From Sva-07 sp963743825 (GTDB lineage Bacteria > Actinomycetota > Acidimicrobiia > Acidimicrobiales > Ilumatobacteraceae): a stretch of 64,000 nt of DNA. The notes below the pieces were generated by a model that was given only the letters and a program-made list of their open reading frames with translations, was not told the DNA's origin and searched no databases. Where the stretch lies: NCBI GenBank assembly GCA_963743825.1, contig CAVURC010000005.1, positions 1 through 64,000 of the forward strand. Direction: 5' to 3'. Below are positions 18,651 to 27,634 of this stretch, in pieces. The number at the start of each line of letters is the position of its first letter. Position 1 is the first letter of the stretch. A program made the translations under genes and the position numbers.

Positions 18651-20120
18651 ATGAACGACGAACTGCACTGGATGTCGGCCACCGAACTCGCCGCCGCGAT
18701 CCGACGGCGCGAGGTGTCGAGCGTCGAGGTGCTCGATCACTTCGTGGAGCGCATCCGCGAACTCGACGGCCCGATCAACTCGGTGGTGCACTGGGACCTG
18801 GAGCGAGCCGGGGCTGCAGCGCTCGCGGCTGATGCCGCCGTACTCGCAGCAGGCGACGACCTCGGCCCGCTCCACGGTGTTCCGATGACCATCAAGGACT
18901 CGTTCCAGACCGAGGGATGCATCACCACGTCGGGTTCACCCGAATTGGCCGACTTCGTGCCGACCGAGGACGCCTGGCCCGTGGCCCGCCTCCGCGACGC
19001 CGGCGCGATTCCCTTCGCGAAGACGAACCTTCCCCTGTTCGCCGACGACATCCAGAGCTTCAACGAGGTGTACGGCACGACGAACAACCCCCACGATCTC
19101 GACCGCACCCCGGGTGGATCATCCGGCGGCTCGAGCGCCGCGTTGGCGATGGGATTCACCCCGCTGGAGTTGGGCAGTGACATCGGAGGTTCGATTCGCG
19201 TGCCCGCCCACTACAGCGGTGTGATGGGCCACAAACCGAGTTACGGCATCGTCCCGGGCCACGGCCAGATCCCCGGCATGCCGGGCACGCTCACCCAGGC
19301 CGACCTCGCCGTGGTGGGCCCGCTGGCGCGTACGGCCGACGATCTCGAGCTGGCACTCGACGTGCTCGCCGGACCGGACCGCTGGATGTCGCCGGCATGG
19401 ACGCTCGACCTTCCCCCGAGCCGCGCCGACGAGCTCGGCGAGTTCCGCATCGCCGCCTGGATCGACGACGACGCGTGCCCGGTCGACGCCGACACCCGCC
19501 GAGTCCTCGGCGACACCGTCGAGACGATCACGGCTGCGGGCGGCACGGTCGATGCCGACGCCCGGCCGGGCTTCACGCTCTCGAAGGCAATGACCGTGTA
19601 CGGCGAGCTGCTGTTCGCCGCACTGTCAGGCGGCGTGGCGAAGGACCGCCTCGACGACTACTCACGGGTCACCGACGACACGCCGACCGGTTGGATCATG
19701 CGGTCGTCGGCCGCCCGACATCGCAGCTGGTTGTCGAACAACGAACGGCGACTCCAGATTCGTGAGCGGTGGGCCGAGTTCTTCGCCGACTTCGACGCGA
19801 TCCTCCTGCCCGTCCACCCACGACCGGCGCTGCACCACGATCATTCGATGCCGCAGTTCGAGCGCGTCGTGACCGTCGACGGGCGCGACCGGCCCTACCT
19901 CGACCTGTGGACCTGGATCGCCCCGGCCGGGCTCGGCGCGCTTCCTGCCACCGTGGTGCCGGTCGGCACGAGCGCCGACGGGCTCCCGATCGGCGTCCAG
20001 ATCGTCGGCCCGTTCCTCCACGACCGCACCACGATCCATCTCGCCCGATTGATCTCGCAGCTCATGTCGAACCGCAACGCCTGGCCCGCCGCCTGCCCCC
20101 GCCCAACACTCGCCCGATAA
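18651..20120 (+). CDS. amidase signature family enzyme
   Basis: A 489-residue amidase. The Ser-cisSer-Lys triad is visible: Lys82 in TIKDSFQTEG, the cis-Ser in PGGSSGGSSAALA (around 157-158) and the nucleophile Ser181 in GSDIGGSIRVPA. It hydrolyses an amide of unknown identity. It is more like stand-alone aryl/aliphatic amidases than GatA, since no gatC or gatB lies nearby. ATG at 18651 follows AAGGAAGCG. It sits 40 bases after the restored CHAD-CYTH end and converges on the aminotransferase. Confidence 0.88.
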   Translation: MNDELHWMSATELAAAIRRREVSSVEVLDHFVERIRELDGPINSVVHWDLERAGAAALAADAAVLAAGDDLGPLHGVPMTIKDSFQTEGCITTSGSPELADFVPTEDAWPVARLRDAGAIPFAKTNLPLFADDIQSFNEVYGTTNNPHDLDRTPGGSSGGSSAALAMGFTPLELGSDIGGSIRVPAHYSGVMGHKPSYGIVPGHGQIPGMPGTLTQADLAVVGPLARTADDLELALDVLAGPDRWMSPAWTLDLPPSRADELGEFRIAAWIDDDACPVDADTRRVLGDTVETITAAGGTVDADARPGFTLSKAMTVYGELLFAALSGGVAKDRLDDYSRVTDDTPTGWIMRSSAARHRSWLSNNERRLQIRERWAEFFADFDAILLPVHPRPALHHDHSMPQFERVVTVDGRDRPYLDLWTWIAPAGLGALPATVVPVGTSADGLPIGVQIVGPFLHDRTTIHLARLISQLMSNRNAWPAACPRPTLAR

Positions 20121-20122
20121 CC

Positions 20123-20176
20123 CGGTTTGCGTGACGGTTCGGTTGGCCCGTCCCAACCGAAGTGTCACGCAAACCG
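20123..20176. repeat. family II palindrome (GTTTGCGTGAC type)
   Basis: A 54-base hairpin with 24-base arms (22 of 24 paired) and a 6-base loop. The ends are CGGTTTGCGTGAC and GTCACGCAAACCG. It lies three bases after the amidase stop and 33 bases before the convergent aminotransferase stop. It could terminate both transcripts. Relatives are at 38787 and 63488. Confidence 0.85.
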
Positions 20177-20209
20177 TTCTGGGGGGCCGGCTGGGGATGT
20201 CGGCGTGGG

Positions 20210-21445
20210 TCAGGAGGCGTCGACGAGTGCTTTGTCGAGTGCGGTCAGGGCGAGGTCGATCTCGTCGGAGGTGACCGTCAGCGGCGGCATGAATCGCAGC
20301 GTGGTGCCGGCGGCGCCGGCCGTCATGGTGATGAGCTTGCCCTGGCGCAGGCAGTGCGACACGATCGCCGACGTGCGCGCGGCGGTGTCGAACTGCGCGG
20401 CGATCATCAACCCGAGCGCACGCACCTGCACGATCGAAGCGTGATAATCCTGCAGGCGTCGCAGACCGTCGGCGAGTTGTCGACCACGCTCGTTGACGTT
20501 GGCCATGAACCCGTCGGCGGTCAGCACCTCGATGGTGGCCAGCGCCGCGGCGCACCCCATCGGGTTGCCGCCGTAGGTGCCACCGTGCGAGCCGGTCGGC
20601 CACTTGTCGTCGAGTTCGCGACGGGTGCCGAGTGCCGAGAACGGGAACCCCGAGGCGATGCCCTTGGCCATGCACACGATGTCGGGCTGCACGTCGTAGT
20701 GCTCGATGGCGAACATCGTGCCGGTGCGCCCGAATCCCGACTGCACCTCGTCGGCGATGAAGAGCATCCCATGCTCCTTGCAGCGCCGATCGATCGCCTC
20801 GAGGAAGCCGGCAGGCGCCGCCACGTAACCGCCTTCGCCGAGCACCGGTTCGATGATGACGGCCGCCGTTTCGCTCGGCGCGGTGACGCTCGTGAGCAGC
20901 TCGTCGAAGCCGGCGAGTGCTCGGGCGACCTCGGCCTGCACGTCGTCGGCGCGGACGTTCGGATAGGGAGCGATGAAGATGCCCGAGGGCAACGGCGCAT
21001 GACCGGCGCGGTACACGGTCTTCGAGGTGGTCATGGCCATCGCCTGGTGGGTGCGACCGTGGAAGCTGCCCTGGAACACGATGATGTTGGGACGACCCGT
21101 CGCCTGCTTGGCGAGCTTGACGGCGGCCTCGGTGATCTCGGCGCCGGAGTTCGCGTAGAAGAACGTATCGATGCCCGCCGGTGAGAGTTCGGCCAGCCGA
21201 GCCGCCAACGGCTGCAGCAGATCGTGCGTGTAGACGTTTGCCTGAGCGTGCACGAAACGTTGCGCCTGATCGGCAATCGCCTTGGTGACATGAGGGTGGC
21301 TGTGGCCCGTCGACGTGACGGCGATGCCACCACTGAAGTCGAGGTAGCGGTCGCCCGCTGTGGTGACGACCCACGAGCCCTCGCCCGAGGCAACCTCGAG
21401 ATCGGTGACCTTGAACCACACGTGCGACAGGTTGTCGGTACTCAT
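20210..21445 (-). CDS. class III aminotransferase, GABA/putrescine aminotransferase-like
   Basis: A 411-residue PLP enzyme (acetylornithine/4-aminobutyrate aminotransferase family). It shows FFYANSGAEITEAAVKLA, FHGRTHQAMAMTTSK, IADEVQSGFGRTG and the PLP-lysine region VCMAKGIASGFPFSALG. ATG at 21445 gives the normal family start (MSTDNLSHVWF). It lies 7 bases downstream of an FAD amine/amino-acid oxidoreductase on the same strand, a pairing seen in putrescine/GABA breakdown; the exact substrate is inferred. Confidence 0.85.
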   Translation of the reverse strand: MSTDNLSHVWFKVTDLEVASGEGSWVVTTAGDRYLDFSGGIAVTSTGHSHPHVTKAIADQAQRFVHAQANVYTHDLLQPLAARLAELSPAGIDTFFYANSGAEITEAAVKLAKQATGRPNIIVFQGSFHGRTHQAMAMTTSKTVYRAGHAPLPSGIFIAPYPNVRADDVQAEVARALAGFDELLTSVTAPSETAAVIIEPVLGEGGYVAAPAGFLEAIDRRCKEHGMLFIADEVQSGFGRTGTMFAIEHYDVQPDIVCMAKGIASGFPFSALGTRRELDDKWPTGSHGGTYGGNPMGCAAALATIEVLTADGFMANVNERGRQLADGLRRLQDYHASIVQVRALGLMIAAQFDTAARTSAIVSHCLRQGKLITMTAGAAGTTLRFMPPLTVTSDEIDLALTALDKALVDAS

Positions 21446-21452
21446 CTCGCCA

Positions 21453-22850
21453 TCATCGCATGATGCGTTGCAGGACGGAAGCGGCACGCGGTTCTCGCTG
21501 ATGCTTCGCCTCGTACCGATCGATCCACCCGGCCGATTGCAGGCCCGCATTGATGCCCAACCAGCGCAACGGCTCGGGTTCCCAGCTGGGCGATCGGTGA
21601 CCGACCCACGGCAACGACACGAGGTCGGTGTCGGCGCCGGTGATGAGGTCGGCCAACGTGCGGCCGGCCAGATTCGATGCCGCCACGCCCTCGCCGACGT
21701 ACCCGCCCGCCCACGCCATGCCGGTCGTACGGTCGAGGCCGACCGACGGGCGCCAATCACGCGGCACGCCGAGCACACCGCCCCATCGGTGCGTGATCTG
21801 CGCGTCGCCAACGGCCGGAACGAGTTCTCGCAGCGTGGCGATGATCCGATCGTGGATCCGCGATGACCCCTCGGTCGCCGCGTCGATCCCCGACCCGAAC
21901 CGGTACGGGGCGCCTCGCCCGCCGAACGCGAGTCGCCCGTCGGTCGTGCGCTGGCCGTAGATCACCATGCGTCGGTCGTCGGCGAACGTCTCCATGTGGC
22001 GCAGGCCGATCGCGTTCCAGGTGTCGTCGGCGAGCGGTTCGGTGGCGACCATCAGTGAGTACAGCGGGACGATGGAGCGCCTCAGCCCGTCGAGGTCACG
22101 GGTGTAGGCCTCGGTGGCACGAACCACGACGTCGGCGGTGATCGTTCCGTGGTCGGTGACCACCCGGGCCCGCGACCCGCCGGTGCGGCCGATGATCGCC
22201 GTCGCGGCGGTGCCCTCGACGATGGTGGCGCCACGACGCTCGGCCGCCTCGGCGAGCCCTCGCGCCAGCCGGGCGGGCTGTACCCGGGCAGCCGGCCCAT
22301 AGAGCACCCCACCGAGCACATCGGTCGCTCGGAGATGATTGCGTGCCTGCTCGGCGTCGAGCACGCGCAACACGTCGTCGCCGAACCCGTGATGGTGGTG
22401 TTCGTCGACCTCGGTACGTTGCCGCTGCACCTGGGCAACGGTGCGCGCGAGGCGGATCACGCCACCTCTCGCGAAGCCGCAGTCGATGCCCTCGTCGTCG
22501 ACCGCTCGGCCGACTTCGTCGACGGTGTCGATGATCGCCCGGGTCATCCGGATGCCGGCATCACGTCCACCGGCGGCGATCGCCCCTTCGAGACCGCCCG
22601 CGAGCTCACCGACGCACCATCCGCCGTTGCGTCCGGACGCCCCGAATCCGACCATCTCCCGTTCGACGACGAGCACCCGCAGCGTCGGGTCTGCTCCGAG
22701 CAACGCCACTGCTGTCCACAGCCCCGTGTAACCGGCGCCGACGATCGCCACGTCGACATCGATGTCGCCCGAAAGTGTCGGCCGGCGGGCGAGTGGGGCG
22801 TCGAGTTGGTCGAGCCAGAGCGACTTCGTGCGCAGGGCCTGCTCGTCCAT
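21453..22850 (-). CDS. FAD-dependent oxidoreductase, PuuB/DAO-like
   Basis: A 465-residue D-amino-acid-oxidase-fold flavoprotein. The FAD-binding GxGxxG is DVAIVGAGYTGLWTA (about residues 33-47), followed by EREMVGFGASGRNGGW, a signature of gamma-glutamylputrescine oxidase-like enzymes, and a C-terminal GYVGEGVAASNLAGRTLADLI-type FAD loop. It oxidises an amine such as a glutamylated polyamine or amino acid. The ATG at 22850 is used because MDEQALRTKSLWLD is the family start. It is coupled with the downstream aminotransferase and diverges from a saccharopine-dehydrogenase-like gene. Confidence 0.85.
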   Translation of the reverse strand: MDEQALRTKSLWLDQLDAPLARRPTLSGDIDVDVAIVGAGYTGLWTAVALLGADPTLRVLVVEREMVGFGASGRNGGWCVGELAGGLEGAIAAGGRDAGIRMTRAIIDTVDEVGRAVDDEGIDCGFARGGVIRLARTVAQVQRQRTEVDEHHHHGFGDDVLRVLDAEQARNHLRATDVLGGVLYGPAARVQPARLARGLAEAAERRGATIVEGTAATAIIGRTGGSRARVVTDHGTITADVVVRATEAYTRDLDGLRRSIVPLYSLMVATEPLADDTWNAIGLRHMETFADDRRMVIYGQRTTDGRLAFGGRGAPYRFGSGIDAATEGSSRIHDRIIATLRELVPAVGDAQITHRWGGVLGVPRDWRPSVGLDRTTGMAWAGGYVGEGVAASNLAGRTLADLITGADTDLVSLPWVGHRSPSWEPEPLRWLGINAGLQSAGWIDRYEAKHQREPRAASVLQRIMR

Positions 22851-22919
22851 CCGCCGAGCGTACCGAGGGCTCCCGGCACGAAACCTCGGCCGATCGACCG
22901 GAGCAGTACATTGCGGTTC

Positions 22920-24156
22920 ATGCGAGTACTCGTGGTCGGAGCAGGTGGCGTGGGTTCGGCGTTCGTGGCAATCGCCTCCACGGCGGGAGGCGTACACCCA
23001 CATCACGGTTGGCGACATCGATGTCGCCAAGGCGCAGGCCGCCGTCGGCACGGCGAGCGGCAACGACGGCGGCACGCGGATCGTGGCGGCCCACATCGAT
23101 GCGTCCTCGGAGGACTCCGTTGCCGACCTCGCACGGTCGATGCAGGCCGACGTCGTGCTCAACGCCTGCGACCCACGGTTCAACCCGCCGATCTTCGAAG
23201 GCGCCTTCGCGGCCGGGTGCAACTACGTCGACATGGCGATGAACCTGTCGGTTCCGCATTCGACCAAGCCGTACGAGAAGACCGGCATCCGCCTCGGCGA
23301 CGGCCAGTTCGCCGAGTCACCGACGTGGAAGGCCCGCGGCATGATGGCGCTGTGCGGGATGGGTGTCGAGCCCGGCTTCTCCGACGTCGCCGCGCGGTAC
23401 GCCGCCGACGAGTTGTTCAGCGAGATCCACGAGATCGGTGTCCGTGACGGCGCCGACCTCGTGGTGGACGGCTACGACTTCGCACCCACCTTCTCGATCT
23501 GGACGACGATCGAGGAGTGCCTCAATCCGCCGGTCATCTACGAGCGCGAGCGCGGCTGGTTCACGACCGAGCCGTTCTCCGAACCCGAGACGTTCACCTT
23601 CCCGGAGGGCATCGGTCCGCTCCAGTGCGTCAACGTCGAGCACGAGGAGGTCATCCTCATGCCGCGGTGGATCGACACGCAACGCGTGACGTTCAAGTAC
23701 GGCCTCGGCGAGGAGTTCATCGACATCCTCAAGACGTTGCGCAAACTCGACCTCCACTCGACCACAGCGGTCGACGTCAAGGGTGTCAAGGTGTCGCCGC
23801 GCGACCTCGTCGCGGCAACGCTGCCCGACCCGGCGACGCTGGGCGGGGTGATGCACGGACGCACCTGTGCCGGCACCTGGGTGACAGGTCTCGGCAAGGA
23901 CGGCGAACCGCGGGAGGTGTACGTGTACCACGTGGTCGACAACGCCGTGTCGATGCGCGAGTTCGGACATCAAGCCGTCGTCTGGCAGACCGCCGTGATG
24001 CCCGCCGTGGCCATCGAGCTGATCGCAACGGGCGTCTGGCACCGTCCCGGCGTGGTCGGACCCGAGGCACTGCCCCCGATGCCGTTCCTCGACCTGCTCG
24101 ACGAGTACGGCAGCGAGTGGGAATGGGCCGACTACAAGGACCGCGCCCCCGTGTAA
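22920..24156 (+). CDS. saccharopine dehydrogenase family protein, +1 frameshift
   Basis: About 412 residues of the saccharopine / carboxynorspermidine dehydrogenase family. The N-terminal dinucleotide site MRVLVVGAGGVGSAF starts at ATG 22920. One extra base near 22982 throws the frame. The correct register resumes as REAYTHITVGDIDVAKAQ and runs through FNPPIFEGAFAAGCNYVDMAM and HARTCAGTW-like sequence to the stop at 24154-24156. It condenses or splits lysine- or polyamine-type carboxyamines with NAD(P). Its divergent partners are amine-catabolism genes, which fits a polyamine role. The stop codon is part of a palindrome. Confidence 0.85.
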
Positions 24157-24183
24157 CGATTGGTGTCTGACACCGATCGTTAC
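24153..24183. repeat. family I palindrome embedding both convergent stop codons
   Basis: A 31-base inverted repeat with 15-base arms (one G-T mismatch) around GTCTGAC, centre 24168. Its left arm starts GTAACG and contains the TAA of the upstream gene. Its right arm ends CGTTAC and contains the TAA of the convergent gene. This makes it a compact bidirectional end signal. Confidence 0.85.
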
Positions 24184-25172
24184 AGGCTGGGGTCGACGAC
24201 CCAGCGGCCGCGGACCTGGCCGTCGAGGATGCTCGGGCCCCGATCGAGGAGCTCGCTGAGCGGCACGATCTCGGTCATCGAGTCGATCATCTCGGCGGGC
24301 AGGTCACGCGCGAGTCGGGCCCACGCCCGGTTGCGAACAGGCGTGGGTGCCATCACCGAGTCGATTCCCTGAAGGCGGACATTGCGAAGGATGAACGGCA
24401 TCACGGTCGTCGGGAGATCGACGCCGCCGGCGAGACCACACGCTGCCACGACACCGCCGTACTTCGTCTGGGCAAGCAGCTTGGCGAGCATCTTCGAGCC
24501 GACGGTGTCGACGGCACCGGCCCACTGTTCGGATTCGAGCGGCCGGGCCGCCTCGGTCATCTCCTCACGCGTGAGGAACGCCGTTGCGCCGAGGCCGGCA
24601 AGGTACTCCTGGGTCTCCGGGCGACCGGTCACCGCAGTGACCTCGAAGCCGAGGGTGGCGAGCAGCGCAACCGCCACCGATCCGACGCCCCCGGCTGCGC
24701 CCGTCACGACCACCGGACCATCGCCGGGCCCGACGCCGGCATCTTCGATGGCCAGCACACAGAGCATCGCGGTGAGCCCGGCGGTGCCGATCGACATCGC
24801 CGTGAGCGAGCTCATGGCCTCGGGGCGCGGCACGAGCCACTCGGATCGCACCCGCTGACGCTGCGTGTAGCCGCCCCAGAATCGTTCGCCGACGCCCCAG
24901 CCCGTCGAGATGACGGCGTCGCCGACCGCGAAGTCGGGTGAGTCGCTCGCCACGACGGTTCCGGTGAGGTCGATACCGGGGACCATCGGAAAGCTGCGCA
25001 CGATGCGACCCTGGCCCGCCAGCGCCATGCCGTCCTTGTAGTTCAACGACGAGTAGTCGACGTCGATCGTGACATCGCCCTCGGGAAGGTCGGCGTCGGT
25101 GAGCTGTTCGAGCGCTCCGACATGGCCGTCGTCGGTCTCACGAAGAACCAGTGCCGTGAAGGTGTCGCTCAT
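24180..25172 (-). CDS. AcuI/YhdH-type acryloyl-CoA reductase-like MDR enzyme
   Basis: A 330-residue zinc-free medium-chain reductase of the YhdH/AcuI family. It has the start SDTFTALVLRETDDG, the substrate region DYSSLNYKDGMALAG, the NADPH site VVTGAAGGVGSVAVALLA and VDTVGSKMLAKLLAQ. AcuI reduces acryloyl-CoA to propionyl-CoA, for example after DMSP cleavage in marine bacteria; other family members are general quinone/enoyl reductases. No DMSP lyase is adjacent, so the specific role is open. ATG at 25172 is the family start. Confidence 0.82.
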   Translation of the reverse strand: MSDTFTALVLRETDDGHVGALEQLTDADLPEGDVTIDVDYSSLNYKDGMALAGQGRIVRSFPMVPGIDLTGTVVASDSPDFAVGDAVISTGWGVGERFWGGYTQRQRVRSEWLVPRPEAMSSLTAMSIGTAGLTAMLCVLAIEDAGVGPGDGPVVVTGAAGGVGSVAVALLATLGFEVTAVTGRPETQEYLAGLGATAFLTREEMTEAARPLESEQWAGAVDTVGSKMLAKLLAQTKYGGVVAACGLAGGVDLPTTVMPFILRNVRLQGIDSVMAPTPVRNRAWARLARDLPAEMIDSMTEIVPLSELLDRGPSILDGQVRGRWVVDPSL

Positions 25173-25210
25173 CGGATCATCGTGGCACACGCCGGATCCC
25201 GCCAGCGCTG

Positions 25211-25241
25211 CGTACACGATGTGTCTGACACATCGTGTACG
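25211..25241. repeat. family I palindrome in a divergent promoter region
   Basis: A perfect 15-base-arm inverted repeat around GTCTGAC, centre 25226, identical over 31 bases to 3078-3108. Unlike the other copies it lies between two divergent starts (25172 minus, 25263 plus). It therefore cannot be a terminator for either gene and may be an operator or an inserted repeat. Confidence 0.85.
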
Positions 25242-25262
25242 TCGGCATGGCAGAGTGAGCCC

Positions 25263-26106
25263 ATGTCGTCGATGCCTCGGACAGTGCCCCCGATCGTGAG
25301 TGCCGGTTGGCTGGCCGATCACGGTGCCGATGTCGTGATCTGTGAAGTCGGTTCGTCGATGGTGGGAGGTGACCCCGAGGCAAAGTACGCGGAGCGCCAC
25401 ATCCGCGGCGCCCGGTACGTCGTCGCTCGACACCGTGCTGGCCGCACCCCCGTCGGCGGCCGGGGGCCGCCACCCGCTGCCGACCCCGGAGGACTTCGCA
25501 CGCGATCTCGGTGCACTCGGCATCGACGACGAGGCGACCGTTGTCGCCTACGACCGGCGAGGGGGTGGCGGAGTCGCCGGACGCCTCGTGTGGATGCTGC
25601 GGGCGATCGGTCAACCAGCGGCACTGCTCGACGGCGGTCTCGGCGGATGGGACGGCCCGGTCGAGAGCGAATCGATCATCGTCGATCCGGTCGAACGCGC
25701 CGTGCGCCAGTGGCCGTCGGACGCGGTGGCCGACGCGGATGACGTCGTCCGACACATCCGCGCCGGCGGAGTGGTGATCGACAGCCGCGACCCGGCCCGC
25801 TACGCCGGTGACGTCGAGCCGATCGATGCCGTTGCCGGCCACATCCCCGGCGCGATCAACCTCGTCTACACCGAGAACCTCGACGGCGAGTTCCACTTCC
25901 GCCCGTCGGCAGAACTCGCCGAGCGGTTTGCTGTCGCCGCAACCGATGACGATCCGATCGTCTACTGCGGCTCGGGCGTCACCGCCTGCCACAACGCGCT
26001 CGCGATGGAGCACGTCGGTCTCCGACGTCCCCGGCTGTACGTCGGGTCGTGGTCGGCGTGGTCGGCCGACCCGGACCGGCCGGTCGCCACCGGCCCGACG
26101 CCGTGA
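25263..26106 (+). CDS. tandem-rhodanese sulfurtransferase, +1 frameshift
   Basis: About 281 residues, SseA/thiosulfate sulfurtransferase-like. The N-terminal inactive rhodanese repeat begins MSSMPRTVPPIVSAGWL and ends ERHIRGARYV. One extra base near 25425 separates it from SLDTVLAAPPSAAGGRHPLP. The C-terminal repeat carries VIDSRDPARYAG, GHIPGAINL and the catalytic loop VYCGSGVTACHNAL with the persulfide-forming Cys. It transfers sulfane sulfur to cyanide or thiols. It is followed closely by a TauE/SafE permease, a known partner in sulfur-anion handling. Confidence 0.86.
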
Positions 26107-26119
26107 CGGAACCACAACC

Positions 26120-26858
26120 GTGACCGGCGGCGAGCTCGCCATCATCCTGGTCGCCGTGATCATCGGATCGGTCGCGAAGTCGGTGACGGGCATGGGTCTG
26201 CCACTCATCGTGATCCCGATCGCGTCGCTGTTCGTCGACGTCAACGACGCCGTCGTGGTGATCGCCCTCCCGAACATGCTCGCGAATGCCGTACTCGGCG
26301 GCGAGAGAACGCCACAGCTATTCCGAGACACGAGATCTGCCGATGCTTGCTGCGGTGGGCGTGGTCGGTGCGGTTGCCGGGGCGCTGCTGCTCGTCAACG
26401 TGTCGGAGACACCGCTCGTGATCGCCGTGGTCGTGGCGATCATCGGCTACATCGTGCTGTTCTTCGCCCATCCTGATTTCCGCACCACCCCCGCGCAGTC
26501 CAAGCGCCTTGCGCCGATTGTCGGCGGTGTCGCCGGGCTGTTCCAGGGCGCAGTCGGTATCGCGGGCCCGATCGTCGGTTCGTGGATCCACAGTTACCGA
26601 CTCTCACGGAGCGCGCACATCCTGTCGGTCACCTCGCTGTTCTTCATCACCGGTCTCACCCAGCTCGTGGTCCTGATCAGCACAGGGGAACTGTCGGGTC
26701 GCGTCACCGCCACACTGCTCGCGTGCATCCCGGTGCTGGCGTTGATCCCGTTCGGCACCCGGCTGCGCAACTCCGTCTCCGGACGCGGATTCGACCTGGC
26801 GATCATTGCCGTGCTGGCGATCTCCGCGGCCGCGCTGTGTCTCGAGCTGGTTCTGTGA
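26120..26858 (+). CDS. TauE/SafE family membrane permease, +1 frameshift
   Basis: About 246 residues with roughly eight hydrophobic segments. It belongs to the sulfite/organosulfonate exporter family (VAKSVTGMGLPLIVIPIASLF, then SYSETRDLPMLAAVGVVGAVAG, LFQGAVGIAGPIVGSWI). The GTG start at 26120 lies 13 bases after the rhodanese stop. The N-terminal frame breaks near 26315, where one extra base lies between VLGG and RERHSYSETR. Coupling with a sulfurtransferase supports export of a sulfur anion; this is inference. Confidence 0.84.
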
Positions 26859-26881
26859 GGTAGCGTTCGTGTTCAACCACA

Positions 26882-26967
26882 CAGGGGAGCTCGCTGGAAC
26901 GGCGGGCTGAGAGGGTGACCGCCGTCACCGACCCACGAACCTGATCCGGATAATGCCGGCGGAGGAA
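26882..26967 (+). promoter_or_regulatory. TPP riboswitch (THI element)
   Basis: The conserved thiamine-pyrophosphate aptamer parts appear in order: GGGGAGCTC, GGCTGAGAGGG, then GAACCTGATCCGGATAATG and GCCGGCGGAGGAA. The last arm contains the ribosome-binding site GGAGGA for the GTG start at 26972. TPP binding would probably hide the site and block translation. It controls the thiN-thiBPQ operon. Confidence 0.95.
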
Positions 26968-26971
26968 CATC

Positions 26972-27634
26972 GTGAACGAACACATCGTCATCATCACCGG
27001 GGCTGCTCCGATCTCGCCCGAGGTCGTGGCGCGCATCCCGGCCGACGCGCTCCTGATCGCCGTCGACGGCGGCCTCGACCATGCCCTGGCTGTCGGGCTG
27101 GAGCCCACACGGGTCGTCGGCGACCTCGATTCGGTCACCGACGCAGGCCTCACCTGGGCGGCGCGCAACGCCTCGATCGAACGACATCCGACCGACAAGG
27201 ACCGCACCGACACCGAACTCGCGCTCGCTGTCGCAGCGACCTTCGACCCCGAGCGGATCACCCTGATCGGCGGTGGCGACCGGCTCGATCACACGATCGC
27301 CGGCATCGGCGCACTCGGCGCGCTGAGCGTCACGAGCGTTCCGTTCCTCGAAGCGTGGTGGGACGATCAGCACGTCACGATCGTGCAGGGCCCCGGCTCC
27401 GCCACACTGCACCTCGCGGCAGGCTCGACGCTGTCGCTGCTCGCGCTGCACGGCCCGTGCACCCGCGTGACACTGCGCAACGCCCGATGGGAACTGACCG
27501 AGGTCGACATCGATCCGGTCGTCGGCCTCGGTGTGAGCAACGAGGTGCCCACCGACGGTGGCGGTGAGATCGAAGTGTCGCTCTCGGGTGGCACGCTGAC
27601 GATCTTCGACGTCCCCGCCGAGGTGACGCGATGA
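26972..27634 (+). CDS. thiN: thiamine pyrophosphokinase
   Basis: A 220-residue enzyme converting thiamine to thiamine pyrophosphate with ATP. Diagnostic motifs: DGGLDHAL (32-39), GDLDS (50-54), KDRTDTELAL (76-85) and GGGDRLDH (100-107), which form the nucleotide and Mg sites of the family. The C-terminal beta domain ends with LTIFDVPAE. GTG start, with its ribosome-binding site inside the TPP riboswitch. First gene of a four-gene operon; its ATGA overlap with thiB couples uptake with phosphorylation. Thiamine imported by ThiBPQ would be trapped as TPP. Confidence 0.93.
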   Translation: MNEHIVIITGAAPISPEVVARIPADALLIAVDGGLDHALAVGLEPTRVVGDLDSVTDAGLTWAARNASIERHPTDKDRTDTELALAVAATFDPERITLIGGGDRLDHTIAGIGALGALSVTSVPFLEAWWDDQHVTIVQGPGSATLHLAAGSTLSLLALHGPCTRVTLRNARWELTEVDIDPVVGLGVSNEVPTDGGGEIEVSLSGGTLTIFDVPAEVTR

